Shown: positions 11,936 through 13,929 of the stretch, piece after piece
Position numbering within the stretch: position 1 is the first letter of the stretch
Layout of the letters: every line of letters starts with the position of its first letter
NCBI GenBank assembly: GCA_023428065.1
Contig: JAEYZI010000003.1
Location: 1 to 13,929 of the forward strand
Origin: Actinomycetes bacterium
GTDB taxonomy: Bacteria; Actinomycetota; Actinomycetes; Actinomycetales; Microbacteriaceae
Direction of reading: 5' to 3'
DNA length: 13,929 nt
Translations under genes and position numbers: made by a program
Notes under the pieces: model-generated
The model's database searches: none
Seen by the model: the letters and a program-made list of their open reading frames with translations, nothing else
What the model was told of the DNA's origin: nothing

Positions 11936-12433
11936 TCAGGGGGCGAGCCGCTCCACGGTGTCGACGGGCGCGAGGTCGAGCTGCACGCCGCCGAGCTCAC
12001 GTGCCGAGACCGACGCCGTCACGAGGTGGCGCGTCGCGTTGCGCAGACCCGCGTAGGCGGATGCCGCCGCCGCGGCCTCGGGAGACTGGTGGTCGATGCC
12101 GAGCTCGGCGATCGCGTCGATCACGGCGCCCGCGCCGAGGAGGTCCTCGACGCAGAAACGCAGCGAACCGTCGGCCTGGACGGCGCCCGCCGCGACGACC
12201 GCCACGACGAAGCGACCGCCGAGCTCCGCCTGGCGCTCGAGCGACCAGCGTGCGACGGCATCCGCGCTGCGCAGCCCGCCCGACACGACCTCGACCGCGA
12301 GCTCGGGCACCGGCTCGGACCCGAGCTCGTCGACCCAGACGATCGCGTGGGCGCCGTCCGCGACGGCCCGGGCGCCGTCGGCACCCCACTCGAAGCGGAC
12401 CTGATATGAGCTCTGCGTGCGCGGCGACGACAT
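11936..12433 (-). CDS. Short ComB-like protein (2-phosphosulfolactate phosphatase family)
   Basis: A 165-aa protein whose second half resembles the ComB family: GGLRSADAVARW, then VAVVAAGAVQADGSLRFCVEDLLGAGAVIDAIAELG, then an alanine-rich helix and SARELGG near the C-terminus. ComB hydrolyses 2-phosphosulfolactate in archaeal coenzyme M synthesis; bacterial homologues mostly have no proven role. The N-terminus YQVRFEWGADGA and IVWVDEL fits the start of the family. The stretch normally between these parts (with the SPNGS-type motif) is missing, and the usual AGER-type site reads AGAV, so catalysis is doubtful. Canonical members have about 230-240 residues. The ATG at 12433 lies 7 nt after TACGCT, again a leaderless arrangement. 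The family call is from remembered motifs and is moderate. Confidence 0.6.
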   Translation of the reverse strand: MSSPRTQSSYQVRFEWGADGARAVADGAHAIVWVDELGSEPVPELAVEVVSGGLRSADAVARWSLERQAELGGRFVVAVVAAGAVQADGSLRFCVEDLLGAGAVIDAIAELGIDHQSPEAAAAASAYAGLRNATRHLVTASVSARELGGVQLDLAPVDTVERLAP

Positions 12434-12440
12434 GCCCCCG

Positions 12441-12446
12441 AGCGTA
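12441..12446 (-). promoter_or_regulatory. -10 box of a leaderless promoter for the ComB-like gene
   Basis: Minus-strand TACGCT is followed by 7 nt and the ATG at 12433. A GGGGG tract sits too near the ATG to serve as a normal Shine-Dalgarno. Confidence 0.45.
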
Positions 12447-12497
12447 GCGAGGGCTGGGCATCCGCCCCGAAAGCGACGTCATGCGGGGCAACCCCTG

Positions 12498-12503
12498 TAG
12501 GGT
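12498..12503 (+). promoter_or_regulatory. Candidate -10 box for the DEAD-box helicase gene
   Basis: TAGGGT fits TANNNT, but no clear -35 box lies 16-19 bp upstream. The start would be near 12510, at the base of the first leader hairpin, giving a leader of about 158 nt. Confidence 0.35.
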
Positions 12504-12509
12504 GGGCGA

Positions 12510-12637
12510 GGCGCGTCTCCGCGCCCGCGTCGTGAACGCATCCCTCGTCGCCCGCATCGCATCCGCGAGAGCCCGGTCGGCTGACATCTCTTCCCGGCGA
12601 ACCCGACGTGCCGACCGGCACGCTCGCCCATCGGGCG
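12510..12637 (+). promoter_or_regulatory. Structured 5' leader of the DEAD-box helicase gene
   Basis: Three simple hairpins are visible: GGCGCG-TCTC-CGCGCC (12510-12525), the palindrome GTGCCGACCGGCAC (12608-12621) and CGCCC-ATC-GGGCG (12625-12637). Long structured leaders are known for cold-induced RNA helicase genes in other bacteria, but no named riboswitch or Rfam family is recognised here. Confidence 0.4.
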
Positions 12638-12667
12638 CCCACGCGCGCTCCCACTCGAAAGCACCCC

Positions 12668-13929
12668 ATGACTACCGACTTTCGCACGCTCGGCGTGCCC
12701 GCGCCCCTCGTCGCCGCCCTCGCGGCCGACGGCAAGACCGAGGCGTTCCCCATCCAGGCCGACACCCTGCCCGACACGCTCGCCGGACGCGACGTGCTCG
12801 GCCGCGGACGCACCGGCTCCGGCAAGACCATCGCGTTCGCGCTGCCGCTCGTGGCGCGGCTCGGCACGAAGCTCGCGGGCGGCGGCCGCCGCAGCGGGCT
12901 GCCGCTCGGCCTCGTGCTCGCCCCGACGCGCGAGCTCGCGACGCAAATCGCCGCGACCCTCACCCCGCTCGCCGACGCCTACGGCCTCACCGTCACGACG
13001 ATCTTCGGCGGCGTCTCGCAGAACCGCCAGGTCGCGGCCCTGCGCGCCGGTGTCGACATCATCGTCGCGTGTCCCGGCCGCCTCGAGGACCTCATGGGCC
13101 AGCGGCTCGTGCGCCTGGACGCGATCGAGATCACCGTGATCGACGAGGCCGACCACATGGCCGACCTCGGCTTCCTGCCGGGCGTCACCCGCATCCTCGC
13201 GGCGACGCCCGCGGGCGGCCAGCGCCTGCTGTTCTCGGCGACGCTCGACAACGGCGTCGACAAGCTCGTGGCGCGGTTCCTCGAAAACCCCGTCATGCAC
13301 TCCGTGAACGAGATCGACCAGCCGCCCGTCAAGATGACGCACCACGTCTTCGGCACCGCCGACGTCGACGCGAAGAAGGACCTCGTGCGCACGCTCGCCT
13401 CGGGCCGCGGCCGCCGCATCCTCTTCATGCGCACGAAGCACCACGCCAAGAAGCTCGCCCAGCAGCTCACCGCATCCGGGATCCCCGCGGTCGACCTGCA
13501 CGGCAACCTTTCGCAGCCGCAGCGCGACCGCAACCTCGCGGCCTTCGCCGACGGCTCGGTGCGCGTGCTCGTCGCGACGGACGTCGCGGCCCGCGGCGTG
13601 CACGTCGACGACGTCGAGCTCGTCGTGCACGTCGACCCGCCGACCGAGCACAAGGCGTACCTGCACCGGTCGGGCCGCACCGCGCGCGCGGGGTCGGAGG
13701 GCGACGTCGTGACGCTCGTGCTCCCCGCGCAGGAGAAGGACGTGGCGCAGCTCATGCGGAAGGCGGGCATCACCGCGGCCGTGCAGAAGGTGTCGGCGGA
13801 TGCCGCACCCGTCGCCGCGCTCGTGGGCGAGGTCGCCGCGTACGTGGCGCCCGCGCCCAAGGAGTCCCGCCCCCAGCAGGGCGGAGGCGGTCGCAGCCAG
13901 GGCGCCAACGCCCAGCGCAAGCGCGCCGC
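12668..13929 (+). CDS. DEAD-box ATP-dependent RNA helicase (3' end outside the window)
   Basis: An RNA-unwinding ATPase of superfamily 2; such proteins act in ribosome assembly, mRNA decay and cold adaptation. The motifs appear in order: Q motif (FPIQ), Walker A GRTGSGKT (ending T54), PTRELATQI, CPGR, DEAD (D159-D162), SAT (190-192), ILFMRTK, ATDVAARGVHV and HRSGRTARAG (from H333). A basic, glycine- and glutamine-rich C-terminal tail begins around residue 395, and the frame is open to the right edge (420 codons seen). Both helicase domains are complete. It resembles RhlE/DeaD-type helicases, but the subgroup cannot be settled without the tail. The ATG at 12668 has only a weak GAAAG upstream. 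It diverges from the ComB-like gene across 234 bp. Confidence 0.95.
   Translation, partial: MTTDFRTLGVPAPLVAALAADGKTEAFPIQADTLPDTLAGRDVLGRGRTGSGKTIAFALPLVARLGTKLAGGGRRSGLPLGLVLAPTRELATQIAATLTPLADAYGLTVTTIFGGVSQNRQVAALRAGVDIIVACPGRLEDLMGQRLVRLDAIEITVIDEADHMADLGFLPGVTRILAATPAGGQRLLFSATLDNGVDKLVARFLENPVMHSVNEIDQPPVKMTHHVFGTADVDAKKDLVRTLASGRGRRILFMRTKHHAKKLAQQLTASGIPAVDLHGNLSQPQRDRNLAAFADGSVRVLVATDVAARGVHVDDVELVVHVDPPTEHKAYLHRSGRTARAGSEGDVVTLVLPAQEKDVAQLMRKAGITAAVQKVSADAAPVAALVGEVAAYVAPAPKESRPQQGGGGRSQGANAQRKRA

Noticed and set aside
12532..12670. Possible upstream reading frame in the helicase leader starting at GTG 12532
   Set aside because: No Shine-Dalgarno, and it stays open far into the helicase gene out of frame, as expected by chance at this GC content.
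12479..13666. Minus-strand 395-codon frame opposite the helicase
   Set aside because: Antisense to a gene with all DEAD-box motifs; composition is typical of a GC-rich shadow.

Overview
This is a GC-rich (roughly 70 %) chromosomal window from an actinobacterium, most likely of the Microbacteriaceae. That placement is an inference from the RpoB N-terminus (TTG start, MAAARSASS, then the ASRLSFAKITDTLTVPDLLA block), Mycobacterium-like residue spacing in RpoC, TANNNT promoter boxes close to start codons, and very frequent GCATCC/GGATGC hexamers.

Left half (1-7864, all minus strand). The order of transcription is a head-GIN-type (DUF2807) lipoprotein gene (7864-7142), then a 342-bp control region, then rpoB (6799-3320) and rpoC (3269 to the window edge; its last part lies outside). 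The control region holds two strong hairpins after the lipoprotein gene, a convincing rpoB promoter (TGGACA-18-TATAGT), a leader of about 160 nt with two hairpins (one touching the Shine-Dalgarno sequence), and a near-consensus promoter on the opposite strand firing back toward the lipoprotein gene.

Middle (about 8004-11558, plus strand). Five genes run closely spaced: a spermidine-synthase-like Rossmann protein, a lipoprotein of the PQQ-dependent aldose sugar dehydrogenase family, a SprT-like zinc metalloprotein, an SRPBCC-fold protein, and a CGNR zinc-finger regulator with an ABATE-type N-terminus. The third gene looks translationally coupled to the second. The regulator start codon lies within a large inverted repeat. 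The lipoprotein and synthase-like genes diverge across a region carrying two 12-bp direct repeats exactly 22 bp apart.

Right part (11562-13929). A DUF427 protein and a short ComB-like (2-phosphosulfolactate phosphatase family) protein lie on the minus strand, both with apparently leaderless promoters. A divergent DEAD-box RNA helicase then runs off the right edge, preceded by a structured leader.

The core is ordinary: transcription machinery followed by small accessory and housekeeping genes. I see no phage, transposon, CRISPR array, defence island, tRNA or rRNA. The points most worth checking are regulatory: the back-to-back promoters at rpoB, the tandem operator-like repeats, the palindrome at the CGNR start, the helicase leader, the shortened ComB-like protein, and the enriched GCATCC hexamer.
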